DNA of 64,000 nucleotides from Sulfurimicrobium sp963741495 (GTDB lineage: Bacteria; Pseudomonadota; Gammaproteobacteria; Burkholderiales; Sulfuricellaceae): assembly GCA_963741495.1 (NCBI GenBank), contig CAVUID010000018.1, positions 62,001 to 126,000 of the forward strand, in the 5' to 3' direction. Numbering within the stretch: position 1 is the first letter of the stretch; each line of letters starts with the position of its first letter. Positions 38,019-46,656 of this stretch are shown piece by piece. The position numbers were made by a program, and so were the translations under genes. The notes beneath the pieces were generated by a model. The model had not been told where the DNA came from. It saw only the letters and a program-made list of their open reading frames with translations, and did not search any database.

Positions 38019-38924
38019 ATGTTACGCAAGTTGCTGACCCTTACCGTTCTGCTTGGATCAACTGCTGTGGCGCCATTTTCACTGGCCGGCGTCACGATTG
38101 TTGGCTCCAGCACGCTCGAGCCTTTTCTCAAGCAGTGGGCGCAAGTTTATCAAGCCAGGACGCCTTCCGCTGAGATCAATATATCCAGCCCGGGGACCAG
38201 CGTGGCTCCGAAGGCGTTGATTTCCGGCAAGGCTGACCTGGCCGCGATGAATCGCGAAATGACCAACGATGAAACCGAAGCGTTCATCCGTGCTCACGGG
38301 CATTATCCGATTGGCATTGCGGTGGCGATCGAGGCGGTCGCGCTCTATGCGCACCCGGATAACCCGGTCAAGGGGCTGGATATCAAGCAGGTAGATGCCA
38401 TTTTTTCTGCCGGCCATGGTTGTGGCTGGAGCGAGGACATCAGGCAATGGGGCCAGCTCGGCCTTCCCGCACCGTGGGACAAGCAGGCTATCGTGCTGCT
38501 GGGCCATGACAAGAAATCTGCGGTGCGCGATTTTTTCAATAAATCGGTATTGTGCCGCGATGATTTCGCCAGCGCGGTTGAAGAGCTTAAACACGACGAG
38601 CTCCTGGCCAAAGTAGCGGAAAACAGGAATGCATTGGGTTACGGGCGCTATCAGCCGGACACAAAGCTGAAAATCGTGCCCTTGAAAAAGGGCGCCGGGG
38701 ATTATGTCTCGCTGACGCCGGACAATATTTATAACCGCAGCTACCGGTTGCAGCACTTCATGTATTTGTATGTCAACAAATCCAGCGGCAAAGCGGTTCC
38801 AGCTGAGATCGCTGATTTTCTCAGGGCCGGCCTGTCGCGCGATGGTCAGGCGGCCGTTGTTGCGGCTGGATATCTCCCGCTTTCGGATGAACTGGTCCAG
38901 CGCCAGTTGAGCAAACTTAAATAA
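38019..38924 (+). CDS. PstS-like periplasmic substrate-binding protein
   Basis: A 301-residue exported protein with a signal peptide (MLRKLLTLTVLLGSTAVAPF, cleavage near residue 23) and a PBP-like phosphate-binding fold: VGSSTLEPFLKQWAQVYQ, SSPGTSVAPKALISGKADLA and the C-terminal VAAGYLPLSDEL. No ABC permease or ATPase is near, so it may be an orphan anion-binding protein rather than part of a Pst importer. It contains two cysteines (HGCGWSED, VLCRDDF) that could form a disulfide. The ligand is not predictable beyond an oxyanion guess. Confidence 0.75.
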   Translation: MLRKLLTLTVLLGSTAVAPFSLAGVTIVGSSTLEPFLKQWAQVYQARTPSAEINISSPGTSVAPKALISGKADLAAMNREMTNDETEAFIRAHGHYPIGIAVAIEAVALYAHPDNPVKGLDIKQVDAIFSAGHGCGWSEDIRQWGQLGLPAPWDKQAIVLLGHDKKSAVRDFFNKSVLCRDDFASAVEELKHDELLAKVAENRNALGYGRYQPDTKLKIVPLKKGAGDYVSLTPDNIYNRSYRLQHFMYLYVNKSSGKAVPAEIADFLRAGLSRDGQAAVVAAGYLPLSDELVQRQLSKLK

Positions 38925-38987
38925 ACCCGCAATCCACCGTGGCGAGGCCCGCTTCGGTGGGTCTGCTGTTACGGAATCTTCATTTTC

Positions 38988-39806
38988 ATGTCTGATACAC
39001 CTCCTATTGTGCTTACTTTTGCCGCCTCCGATCCCAGTAGTGGGGCGGGATTGCAGGCGGATCTGCTGACTTTGTCGAGCATGGGCTGCTATCCCCTTTC
39101 GGTGGTGACGGCCATTACGGTGCAGGATACCGTGGGCGTGGAAGACATTCTTGCGCTGGATGCCGAACTGGTGGCAGCGCAAGCGCGTGCCGTGCTGGAA
39201 GACATGCCGGTGGCGGTATTCAAGATTGGCATGCTGGGCAGCGTGGAGAATATCGCGGCAATCGCTGAAATTGTTGCGGACTATCCCGATGTGCCGCTGA
39301 TACTCGACCCGATACTGGCCTCCGGACGGGGCGATGAACTGGCCTCGGAGGAAATGCTGGAAGCCATGCTTGACATGCTGATTCCCCAGGCCACTATTAT
39401 CACGCCCAACAGTCTGGAGGCGCTCCGTCTCGGGCAGGATGACAGTGACGAGGAGCTGAATTTTTCCGATTGCGCCAAGCGTTTGATCGAGTTGGGGTGC
39501 GAGTATGTGCTGGTTACCGGCACGCATGAAAACACCCCTCAGGTGGTGAATACGCTTTATGGCCAGCAGGGTGTGTTGCGCTCCGATGCCTGGCAGCGCC
39601 TGCCCGGCAGTTATCACGGATCGGGCTGCACCCTGGCTTCGGCACTTGCCGCTTCGATCGCACACGGCCTGGATGTGGCCGATGCGGTGCGCGAAGCCCA
39701 GGAATACACCTGGCAAACCCTGCAGGCAGGGTTTCGGCCGGGCATGGGCCAATACATTCCGGACCGGCTGTTCTGGGCGCGCGAGGAAGACGGCGATGCG
39801 GATTAG
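38988..39806 (+). CDS. thiD: HMP/HMP-P kinase ThiD
   Basis: A 272-residue ribokinase-fold enzyme that phosphorylates the ThiC product to HMP-PP for thiamin synthesis. FAASDPSSGAGLQADL opens the protein, LILDPILASGRGDEL binds substrate and GSYHGSGCTLASALAASIA carries the anion hole and catalytic region. It overlaps thiE by 11 nt and is followed by hemL, a gene order frequent in betaproteobacteria. ThiC lies 11 kb away under a separate riboswitch. Confidence 0.94.
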   Translation: MSDTPPIVLTFAASDPSSGAGLQADLLTLSSMGCYPLSVVTAITVQDTVGVEDILALDAELVAAQARAVLEDMPVAVFKIGMLGSVENIAAIAEIVADYPDVPLILDPILASGRGDELASEEMLEAMLDMLIPQATIITPNSLEALRLGQDDSDEELNFSDCAKRLIELGCEYVLVTGTHENTPQVVNTLYGQQGVLRSDAWQRLPGSYHGSGCTLASALAASIAHGLDVADAVREAQEYTWQTLQAGFRPGMGQYIPDRLFWAREEDGDAD

Positions 39807-40440
39807 CGGTCTGTATGCGATCACGCCGGAACAGCCTGATACGGCACGCCTGTTGTCACAGGTTCGTTCAGCCCTGAGCGGCGGCGCGCGAGTGGTGCAG
39901 TATCGCAGCAAGAGCGAAGATGTGGCGCTGCTGCATGAGCAGGCGAGCGAACTGCTGGAACTATGCCATGCTTTCGAGGTGCCGCTGATCATCAATGACA
40001 GCCTGCGTCTGGCTGACCTGACCGGCGCCGATGGAGTGCATCTGGGGCGGGACGATGGCTCGCTGCGGCAAGCGCGCATCGTGCTTGGCGCGGAGAAAGT
40101 GATCGGCGTATCTTGCTATAATAGCCTCGAGCTTGCCCTGCAGGCGGAGGCGGAAGGGGCCAGTTATGTTGCCTTTGGCAGCTTCTTCCCTTCCAGCACC
40201 AAGCCGGGTGCAGTGGCGGCGTCGCTGTCGCTGCTGAACGATGCAAAAGCGCGCTTGTCCGTGCCGGTTGTCGCCATTGGCGGCATCACGCCGGGCAATG
40301 CCGGGATACTGACCGATGCTGGCGCAGATGCGGTTGCAGTGATTTCCGGCTTGTTCGATGCGCCCGATATTCAGCTCGCAGCACAACAATATTCTCAACT
40401 TTTCAGCCATGCGCCGATGACCGGGCAGAGGCTGCACTAG
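39796..40440 (+). CDS. thiE: Thiamine-phosphate synthase ThiE
   Basis: A 214-residue TIM-barrel enzyme that couples HMP-PP with thiazole phosphate. Motifs: GLYAITPEQ, VQYRSKSED, PLIINDSLRLADLTGADGVH, FGSFFPSSTKPGA and VAIGGITPGNAG. I start at ATG 39796 (MRISGLYAI), which overlaps the thiD end and gives the usual length. ThiE and ThiD act on consecutive steps, consistent with coupled translation. Confidence 0.94.
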   Translation: MRISGLYAITPEQPDTARLLSQVRSALSGGARVVQYRSKSEDVALLHEQASELLELCHAFEVPLIINDSLRLADLTGADGVHLGRDDGSLRQARIVLGAEKVIGVSCYNSLELALQAEAEGASYVAFGSFFPSSTKPGAVAASLSLLNDAKARLSVPVVAIGGITPGNAGILTDAGADAVAVISGLFDAPDIQLAAQQYSQLFSHAPMTGQRLH

Positions 40441-40449
40441 GAACCTGAT

Positions 40450-41733
40450 ATGACTTCGCGCAATACAGAACTTTTCGAGCAATCCCAGCAGCGTATTCCC
40501 GGCGGCGTGAACTCTCCGGTACGCGCCTTTCGTTCTGTCGGCGGCACGCCGGTGTTCTTCAAGCGCGGACTGGGGCCGCGGCTGTGGGATGAGGATGACA
40601 AGGCCTATATCGACTATGTGGGTTCCTGGGGGCCGGCGATCCTTGGCCATGCCCAGCCCGATGTGGTGCGCGCCGTGCAGGAAGCGGCGGCCAGCGGCCT
40701 GAGCTTTGGCGCACCCACGGCGAAGGAACTGGAGATCGCGGAACTGCTGTGCCAGCTGGTGCCCTCGATGGAGCAGGTTCGGCTGGTGAGCTCCGGTACC
40801 GAGGCCACCATGAGCGCGATCCGCCTGGCGCGCGGCTTTACCGGGCGCAGCAAGATCATCAAGTTCGAGGGCTGTTACCACGGCCATGCTGATTTCCTGC
40901 TGGTCAAGGCCGGCTCGGGCGCACTCACTTTCGGCAACCCCAGTTCCGCCGGGGTTCCTCCGGAAGTGGCGGCGCAGACCGTGGTGCTGGATTACAACGA
41001 TGTGGCCGGCCTGACGCAGACCTTTCAGCAGATTGGCAGCGAAATCGCCGCAGTAATCGTCGAGCCGGTAGCGGGCAACATGAACCTGATCGTGCCCAGT
41101 CCCGAATTCCTCAAGGCGATGCGCGAGCTGTGCAGCCAGTACGGCAGCGTACTGATTTTCGACGAGGTCATGACCGGCTTCCGCGTTGGCTTGCACAGTG
41201 CGCAGGGCCTGTTCGGCATCAAGCCGGACCTCACCACGCTGGGCAAGGTGATCGGCGGCGGCATGCCGGTGGGCGCGTTTGGCGGGCGGCGCGACATCAT
41301 GGAAAAACTGGCGCCGGTGGGTCCGGTTTATCAGGCTGGCACGCTATCCGGTAACCCGGTTGCAGTGGCTGCCGGACTTGCCACCTTGAAATTGCTGCAA
41401 TCGCCCGGATTTTATGAAAACCTGACCCGCATGACGAAGAAGCTCACTGACGGCCTGACCGCCGTGGCGAAGGAGGCCGGTGTTGCTTTCTGCGCCCAGT
41501 CCGTGGGCGGCATGTTCGGTCTGTATTTCAGCGCCACGCCGCCGACCAGCTATGCCGAAGTGATGCAGTGCGACAAGGAAGCGTTCAATCGCTTCTTCCA
41601 CGCCATGCTGGACGAAGGCGTGTATCTGGCGCCTTCCGCGTTTGAAGCCGGATTCGTGTCTGCTGCACATGGCGATGCTGAAATCGAGGCAACACTGGAG
41701 GCGGCGCGGCGCGTTTTCGCAAAATTGAAGTGA
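40450..41733 (+). CDS. hemL: Glutamate-1-semialdehyde 2,1-aminomutase
   Basis: HemL, 427 residues, a PLP-dependent class III aminotransferase that makes 5-aminolevulinate for haem and sirohaem. The N-terminal RIPGGVNSPVRAFRSVGGTP, substrate loop VSSGTEATMSAIRLARGFTG, the FDEVMTGFR cofactor motif and the Schiff-base Lys in LTTLGKVIGGGMPVGAFGG are complete. GGAAC lies 9 nt ahead of the ATG. It follows thiE by 9 nt. Confidence 0.96.
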   Translation: MTSRNTELFEQSQQRIPGGVNSPVRAFRSVGGTPVFFKRGLGPRLWDEDDKAYIDYVGSWGPAILGHAQPDVVRAVQEAAASGLSFGAPTAKELEIAELLCQLVPSMEQVRLVSSGTEATMSAIRLARGFTGRSKIIKFEGCYHGHADFLLVKAGSGALTFGNPSSAGVPPEVAAQTVVLDYNDVAGLTQTFQQIGSEIAAVIVEPVAGNMNLIVPSPEFLKAMRELCSQYGSVLIFDEVMTGFRVGLHSAQGLFGIKPDLTTLGKVIGGGMPVGAFGGRRDIMEKLAPVGPVYQAGTLSGNPVAVAAGLATLKLLQSPGFYENLTRMTKKLTDGLTAVAKEAGVAFCAQSVGGMFGLYFSATPPTSYAEVMQCDKEAFNRFFHAMLDEGVYLAPSAFEAGFVSAAHGDAEIEATLEAARRVFAKLK

Positions 41734-41747
41734 AGTAAGGAAAAAAC

Positions 41748-42794
41748 ATGCGCCCAGCGCAATTAATGACGATATTGGACCGCGAATTTACCAGCGCCGC
41801 TGAAGGCCACCACACGCCTGTCATGCTGTGGGGCCCGCCGGGCGTGGGCAAGTCGCAGATCATTGCCCAGGTGGCGGCACGTCATCAGGCGCCGGTGGTG
41901 GATATTCGTTTGTCGCAGATGGAGCCCTCCGACCTGCGCGGCATCCCGTTCCGCATCGAGGACCACGTGGAATGGGCGATACCGGCCATGCTGCCCGACG
42001 CCGAGCGTCATGGCCCGGTTGGCGTGCTGTTTCTCGATGAAATCACTTCCGCGCCGCCCAGTGTGTCTGCCGCCGCCTACCAGCTCATTCTTGACCGTCG
42101 CCTGGGCAATTACCGCGTACCCGATGGCTGGGCCATTTTCGCCGCCGGCAACCGCCAGGGCGACCGCGGCGTGACCTATACCATGCCAGCCCCGCTGGCG
42201 AACCGTTTTTCCCACTTCGAGGTGGAAGCGCATCTCGACGACTGGGTGGCGTGGGCTTACCACGTCGGCATCGACGAGCGCCTGATCGCATTCCTGCGTT
42301 TCCGCCCGGAATTGCTGTTCGATTTTGATCCGGCGCACAATCCGGTGGCCTTCCCCTCGCCCCGCTCCTGGGAGTTTGCGCATCGTGCGCTACAGAAGTT
42401 CGGCGATATGCCGGAATTGCTGCTCGGCTCGCTGCAGGCCTGTGTCGGGCCGGCTGCCGGCCTGGAATTGCATGCCTTCGTGGATAATCTCGGCAAGATG
42501 CCGGACATCGACGCTATCGTGCGCGGCGAAGCCACCGAGGTGCCGCATGAAGTGGATCTGCAATACGCGGTCGCTTCAGCGCTGGTTGGCCGCGCCATTC
42601 GCGTCAAGGACACGCCTGAAGCGGCAGCAGCGCATGGCCATATCCTCGATTACGCCACCCGTTTCCCGCTGCGCGAAATGGGCATCATGCTGGTGTCGGA
42701 CATGCATCGCGCCATCGGCCAGCAGTTGTTCAAGGTGCCGCAGTTTTCGCAATGGGCCAATGCCGTGGCCGACATCATGCTGTATGAGATGTAG
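41748..42794 (+). CDS. MoxR-family AAA+ ATPase
   Basis: A 348-residue AAA+ protein of the MoxR / AAA_5 type: Walker A GPPGVGKSQII, Walker B GVLFLDEITSAPP, sensor 1 FAAGNRQGDRG and an arginine-rich PAPLANRFSHFEV. MoxR ATPases typically act as chaperones for von Willebrand factor A (VWA) proteins, helping metal insertion or complex assembly. Here the next gene encodes a metallopeptidase-like VWA protein, matching that pairing. The 14-nt gap to hemL suggests possible read-through. The specific client complex is unknown. Confidence 0.88.
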   Translation: MRPAQLMTILDREFTSAAEGHHTPVMLWGPPGVGKSQIIAQVAARHQAPVVDIRLSQMEPSDLRGIPFRIEDHVEWAIPAMLPDAERHGPVGVLFLDEITSAPPSVSAAAYQLILDRRLGNYRVPDGWAIFAAGNRQGDRGVTYTMPAPLANRFSHFEVEAHLDDWVAWAYHVGIDERLIAFLRFRPELLFDFDPAHNPVAFPSPRSWEFAHRALQKFGDMPELLLGSLQACVGPAAGLELHAFVDNLGKMPDIDAIVRGEATEVPHEVDLQYAVASALVGRAIRVKDTPEAAAAHGHILDYATRFPLREMGIMLVSDMHRAIGQQLFKVPQFSQWANAVADIMLYEM

Positions 42795-42817
42795 TTTCTT
42801 GCCGACAGGAAAAACCT

Positions 42818-42910
42818 TGAACCGCAAAGGGCGCAAAGGTACGCAAGGTAAATCAACACCGCGTTCCTGTTTTGGCTTTTCCTTCGCGCACCTTTGCGTC
42901 CTTCGTGGTT
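42818..42910. repeat. GCAAAGG/CCTTTGC inverted repeat ahead of the DUF2201 gene
   Basis: The left arm GAACCGCAAAGGGCGCAAAG and a right arm ending CCTTTGCGTCCTTCGTGGTT are imperfect reverse complements around about 30 bp. It fills the gap between the MoxR and DUF2201 genes, so the encoded RNA would form a hairpin inside the presumed operon. It resembles the repeat at 34109. Confidence 0.7.
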
Positions 42911-42915
42911 AAAAC

Positions 42916-44169
42916 ATGTTTGACACCTCGATCGAAACCAAGCTCGCTGCCGCCCGCACCCGGCTGATTCTCGACAAGCCCTTTCTGGGTGCGCTGGCGC
43001 TGCGACTGCCCATGGTCGCGGCGAATGCCAAATGGTGTCCCACTTCCGCCACCGACGCGCGCAAGTTCTACTACAACCCGGAATACATCGCCGCGCTGAC
43101 GCTGGAAGAAACCCAGTTCGTGCTGGCGCACGAGGCGCTGCATTGCGCTCTGTCTCACTTCGCTCGTCGCCAGCATCGCGTCAAACACCGCTGGGACGTG
43201 GCCTGCGATCACGCCATCAATCCCCTGCTGGTGGCGGACGGCCTGAAACCGCCGCCGGGCGTGCTGTTGCTGGATGCCTACGAAGGCATGACGGCGGAGG
43301 AAATTTACCCTTGCATCGGCGACAACAACTCCGACCAGACCATGGACCAGCACCTTTACGATAACGAAGAGTCGGAAGGCGGGCAGGAGGGCGAGAACGA
43401 TCAGGAGCCGCAGCAGGATGGCGGCGGAGGCAGCGGCAAGCAGCAGAAGGATGATAGCGATGGCAGCGGGGGCGGCCAGCAGCAGGACCAGCAGGATGGA
43501 CAGGGCGGCGCAGCACAGCCGCCGCCCCTGAGCGCGAAGGAGCGCGACGAACTGGGCCGCCAGTGGCAGCAGCGCATGGCCGCCGCCGCCCAGCAGGCCA
43601 TGGCCGCAGGCAAGATGGGCGGCGCCCTGGCGCGCATGGTGGATCATCTGCTGCAGCCGCAGTTGCCGTGGCGCATGCTGCTGGCGCGCTACATGACCCA
43701 GGCGGCGCGAGACGATTACAGCTATATGCGGCCCTCAAGAAGAGAAGGGCAGGTGATCTTTCCCTCCCTGCGCAGCGGTCAGGTGGATCTGGTGGTGGCG
43801 CTGGATACCAGCGGCTCGGTGGGCGAGCAGGAGCTCTCCCAGTTCCTTTCCGAAGTGAATGCGCTGAAGGGCCAGATGCGCGCCAAGGTCACCCTGCTGG
43901 CTTGCGATACCGCCGTGGCGGAGGATGCGCCGTGGGAGTTCGAGCCGTGGGAAGAATTGAGATTGCCGGCGCACATCAAGGGCGGTGGCGGCACCAGCTT
44001 TGTGCCGGTATTCGAATGGCTTTCCCGCCACGGCAGGCAGCCGGACCTGCTGCTTTATTTTACCGACGCCGAAGGTGATTTTCCCAAACAGGCGCCGGAT
44101 TTCCCCACCCTCTGGCTGGTCAAGGGCAAGGCGCCGGTGCCGTGGGGGCAAAGGATACAGCTCAACTAA
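42916..44169 (+). CDS. DUF2201 putative metallopeptidase with VWA-like domain
   Basis: A 417-residue protein. The N-terminal half has a zincin-like motif in VLAHEALHCALSHFARRQ (HExxH: HEALH) with a further H in WDVACDHAIN. A Gly/Gln/Asp-rich linker follows (about residues 150-215). The C-terminal half is VWA-like, with the partial MIDAS sequence VVALDTSGSVG and the acidic FTDAEGDFP. This DUF2201 architecture is usually encoded next to a MoxR ATPase, as here. Proteolytic activity is inferred only from the motif. Its stop and the next start overlap by one base (TAATG). Confidence 0.88.
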   Translation: MFDTSIETKLAAARTRLILDKPFLGALALRLPMVAANAKWCPTSATDARKFYYNPEYIAALTLEETQFVLAHEALHCALSHFARRQHRVKHRWDVACDHAINPLLVADGLKPPPGVLLLDAYEGMTAEEIYPCIGDNNSDQTMDQHLYDNEESEGGQEGENDQEPQQDGGGGSGKQQKDDSDGSGGGQQQDQQDGQGGAAQPPPLSAKERDELGRQWQQRMAAAAQQAMAAGKMGGALARMVDHLLQPQLPWRMLLARYMTQAARDDYSYMRPSRREGQVIFPSLRSGQVDLVVALDTSGSVGEQELSQFLSEVNALKGQMRAKVTLLACDTAVAEDAPWEFEPWEELRLPAHIKGGGGTSFVPVFEWLSRHGRQPDLLLYFTDAEGDFPKQAPDFPTLWLVKGKAPVPWGQRIQLN

Positions 44170-45299
44170 TGGAATTCTCCAGCGAAGATGCCCTGCGCCT
44201 CAATGTCCTGCTGACACACGAATTGCAGGCGGTACGCATCGATGAAAATACTTCTACCCTGTACGCCCTGACTGAAAAAGGCGAGGCGCGTGTTGCGCTG
44301 CACCCGACCGGGCGCAAGGAGCAGTACCTGCGCCTGGTGCGCGAAATGCTGTCCGGCCATGCGCTCGGCTCACCCGGCGGTTATCCCCTGTTCATCCAGC
44401 GCTGGACGCGCATGGGTCAGAATTCCGGCGACAATATCGACAAGTTGCTGCTCCTGGGGGATGAGGAAGCGGTCGTTTCTGTCGCTTATTCACCCCGCCT
44501 CACGGATGAGCTGGCACGCCGGGCCTGGTGGTGTTCTAAGAGTGGAGACAATGCGCGGCGCATGCTGGAGCGGGAAGTGGTTTCGCGGGGAAGCATGGGG
44601 CCGGTGCTGGCAAACTATCTGGTGGAGCATTTGCCGTTTGAGACCAGCCCCCACGTGGTGATCGACACCATCCGCATCGTGCTCCAGCCGGGGCTGCTCG
44701 ATGAACAAACTCAGTCGCGCCTGTGGAATCGGGCAAAAAGCGACAATGCCTACTATGTCGGCTTTCTCGCTGCCATGCCGGATACCTTGCCGGGGCAAGG
44801 CGCGGCAAGGGCCGATCAGGAAGAGCTGACTGCCCTGCTGGCCCCCCTGGTGCAGACCGGAAACCCTTATGCACGACAGTTGGTGCGGGTGCTGTCAGCT
44901 TCCGGCCAGACTTTTCTTGCTGCCTGCGATGATGTGTTGCGGCGCCCTGCGGATCAGGATGTGGCACGTGCCATGTTTTATGTCATGGGGGCTTATTTTG
45001 GCGCATTGCGGCATGAGGGAGGTGGGGAACTGGATCTTAAGGGCGCGATAGCGATGGCGCAGCAGCGACTGGATGCTCCAGACAGTGAACTGGCAGCCGT
45101 ACTTGCCGTTGCACCCCAATGCCTGTCAGCGCTGCGAGCCTTGATGATCCTTGCCGAGATAGGCGAGTTCAGCGTGGCGCCAATTTTATCGCGCACGACC
45201 GCCATTGGCTCACTGATGCGGCGCAAACTTGAGCCGGTGAGTGAGCCTGTGATAGAACTGATTTCAGTCCTGCGCGGCCAGCACCCAGAGGCGGGTTAG
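44169..45299 (+). CDS. dsrS: DsrS-like protein
   Basis: A 376-residue soluble protein without signal peptide. The N-terminal MEFSSEDALRLNVLLTHELQ and the stretch LGSPGGYPLFIQRWTRMGQN match my recollection of DsrS, a cytoplasmic protein of unknown function encoded at the end of the dsr sulfur-oxidation cluster in Allochromatium and also found in many betaproteobacterial sulfur and iron oxidisers. Other marked segments are DELARRAWWCSKSGDNARRML and ANYLVEHLPFETSPH. It overlaps the DUF2201 gene by 1 nt, so the three genes form a coupled set. I cannot test the family assignment by search here. Confidence 0.6.
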   Translation: MEFSSEDALRLNVLLTHELQAVRIDENTSTLYALTEKGEARVALHPTGRKEQYLRLVREMLSGHALGSPGGYPLFIQRWTRMGQNSGDNIDKLLLLGDEEAVVSVAYSPRLTDELARRAWWCSKSGDNARRMLEREVVSRGSMGPVLANYLVEHLPFETSPHVVIDTIRIVLQPGLLDEQTQSRLWNRAKSDNAYYVGFLAAMPDTLPGQGAARADQEELTALLAPLVQTGNPYARQLVRVLSASGQTFLAACDDVLRRPADQDVARAMFYVMGAYFGALRHEGGGELDLKGAIAMAQQRLDAPDSELAAVLAVAPQCLSALRALMILAEIGEFSVAPILSRTTAIGSLMRRKLEPVSEPVIELISVLRGQHPEAG

Positions 45300-45302
45300 A
45301 AC

Positions 45303-45998
45303 CTATTTCGGCAGGTCGATGCGGGAGATGTAATCTGCCACCGCACTGATGTCGCTGGTGGAATAGCGTTTCACCACCTTGACCATCTTTGGATTGGCGT
45401 TGCGGCGATTGCCGTCGCGGATGGCCGTGACCTGGCGAACCAGGTAGCTGTAATGCTGGCCTTTGGTGACGGGATAGAATTTCACGGCATTGCCTTCGCC
45501 GCGTTCACCATGACAGGTGGCGCAATCCTTCTGATATAGCGCCTTGCCGCGCGCCAGGTCGCTTCCCGGGCCTTTGCCATTGTTGCCGGGTATCGGCAGA
45601 CTGTTGAGGTAGGCGGCAATGTCGGCCACTTCCTGCGTGTCCATTACATGCTTGCCGGCAAAGGGGAACATTTTCGGATTATCGCGCCGCCCTTCACGTA
45701 CATCGGAAATTTGCTTGATCAGCACTGTGAGGTGTTGTCCCGCCAGTTGCGGGTAAGCGCCATCCGGCAGACCCGAGGCATCGGGTTTGTGGCAGCCCTG
45801 GCAGCCCTGGTAGGCGATTTTGCCGCGACCCACATCTCCCTTCATTTTCAACAGAATCGCTTCCTCCCCCGAGTGCGCCTCCCAATCGTAACCGGGAGAC
45901 TCTATCCCTGGGGCCTTCGGTTGCGAAGGAGGGGCAGCATGGACGGGCGAGAGGGCGGCCAGGCTCAGGGTCAGGCTAATCAGAAATGCTGTTTTCAT
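45303..45998 (-). CDS. Dihaem c4-type cytochrome with N-terminal extension
   Basis: A 231-residue periplasmic dihaem cytochrome. It has a signal peptide (MKTAFLISLTLSLAALSPVHA), a Pro-rich N-terminal stretch, then haem motifs CQGCH near residue 67 and CATCH near 160; likely Met ligands lie in KMFPF and NPKMVKV. Cytochromes of this class carry electrons to terminal oxidases. The extension of about 45 residues before the first haem distinguishes it from the next two c4 genes. It ends 4 nt from the convergent dsrS-like gene and follows another c4 gene by 23 nt. Confidence 0.88.
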   Translation of the reverse strand: MKTAFLISLTLSLAALSPVHAAPPSQPKAPGIESPGYDWEAHSGEEAILLKMKGDVGRGKIAYQGCQGCHKPDASGLPDGAYPQLAGQHLTVLIKQISDVREGRRDNPKMFPFAGKHVMDTQEVADIAAYLNSLPIPGNNGKGPGSDLARGKALYQKDCATCHGERGEGNAVKFYPVTKGQHYSYLVRQVTAIRDGNRRNANPKMVKVVKRYSTSDISAVADYISRIDLPK

Positions 45999-46021
45999 GG
46001 TGCAAATCCTTCCATCAGTGG

Positions 46022-46642
46022 TTACTTCAGGCTGGCAACGTATTCAGCAACGGCTTTCATTTCCTGCTCGGTCATCCGTAGCGCCAGAGACTGCATGACC
46101 AAACCGCGATCATTGTCGCGCTCGCCGCTGGCGAAGCGTTTTAACTGCTGGTATACGTAACTGGCATGCTGGCCCGCCAGATGCGGGTAAGTGCTGGTGC
46201 CGCTTCCGTCCGGCTGGTGGCAGCCGGCACAGGCCGGTACGCCCAGGTCGGGGTTCCCATTGGCGAAGAATTTCTTGCCGAACTCGAGCAGTTCCGGATT
46301 GCTCACGATGCCGGGTTTGTTTTTCTGTTCTGAAAAAAAGATCGCCAGATTAGACATGTCATCCGGACTCAGATTGGCCACCATGGCAGACATGATGTCA
46401 TTCTTGCGCTTGCCTGCCTTGAAGTCCTTGAGCTGCTTGAGCAGATATTCCGGTTGTTTTGCAGCGAGTTTTGGATAGTCCGGGTTGGGCGGGGAGATGC
46501 CGTTGCCGTCGGGACCGTGGCAGGCGATGCAAGCCCGGGTAGAGATGGCTTTGCCCTTGTTTGCATCACCCTTGACGGGAAGTGCAGCGTGGACAGAGCT
46601 CGCAGAAAAAAGGAACAGGATGGCAAAGAGAAAGCGGTTCAT
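46022..46642 (-). CDS. Dihaem cytochrome c4
   Basis: 206 residues with a signal peptide (MNRFLFAILFLFSASSVHA) and two c-type haem sites, CIACH and CAGCH, in duplicated c4 domains. Each domain has the PxLAxQ motif (YPKLAAKQPEYLLKQLKDF and YPHLAGQHASYVYQQLKRF) and an axial Met (IMSAMV, GLVMQSLA). It is encoded immediately downstream of ccsB, so the maturation factor and its probable client share an operon. Confidence 0.92.
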   Translation of the reverse strand: MNRFLFAILFLFSASSVHAALPVKGDANKGKAISTRACIACHGPDGNGISPPNPDYPKLAAKQPEYLLKQLKDFKAGKRKNDIMSAMVANLSPDDMSNLAIFFSEQKNKPGIVSNPELLEFGKKFFANGNPDLGVPACAGCHQPDGSGTSTYPHLAGQHASYVYQQLKRFASGERDNDRGLVMQSLALRMTEQEMKAVAEYVASLK

Positions 46643-46656
46643 GATATTTCCTCAGT

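Noticed and set aside
38019..38924. Part of a Pst phosphate import operon
   Set aside because: No pstC, pstA, pstB or phoU nearby; the downstream genes are thiamin and haem synthesis.
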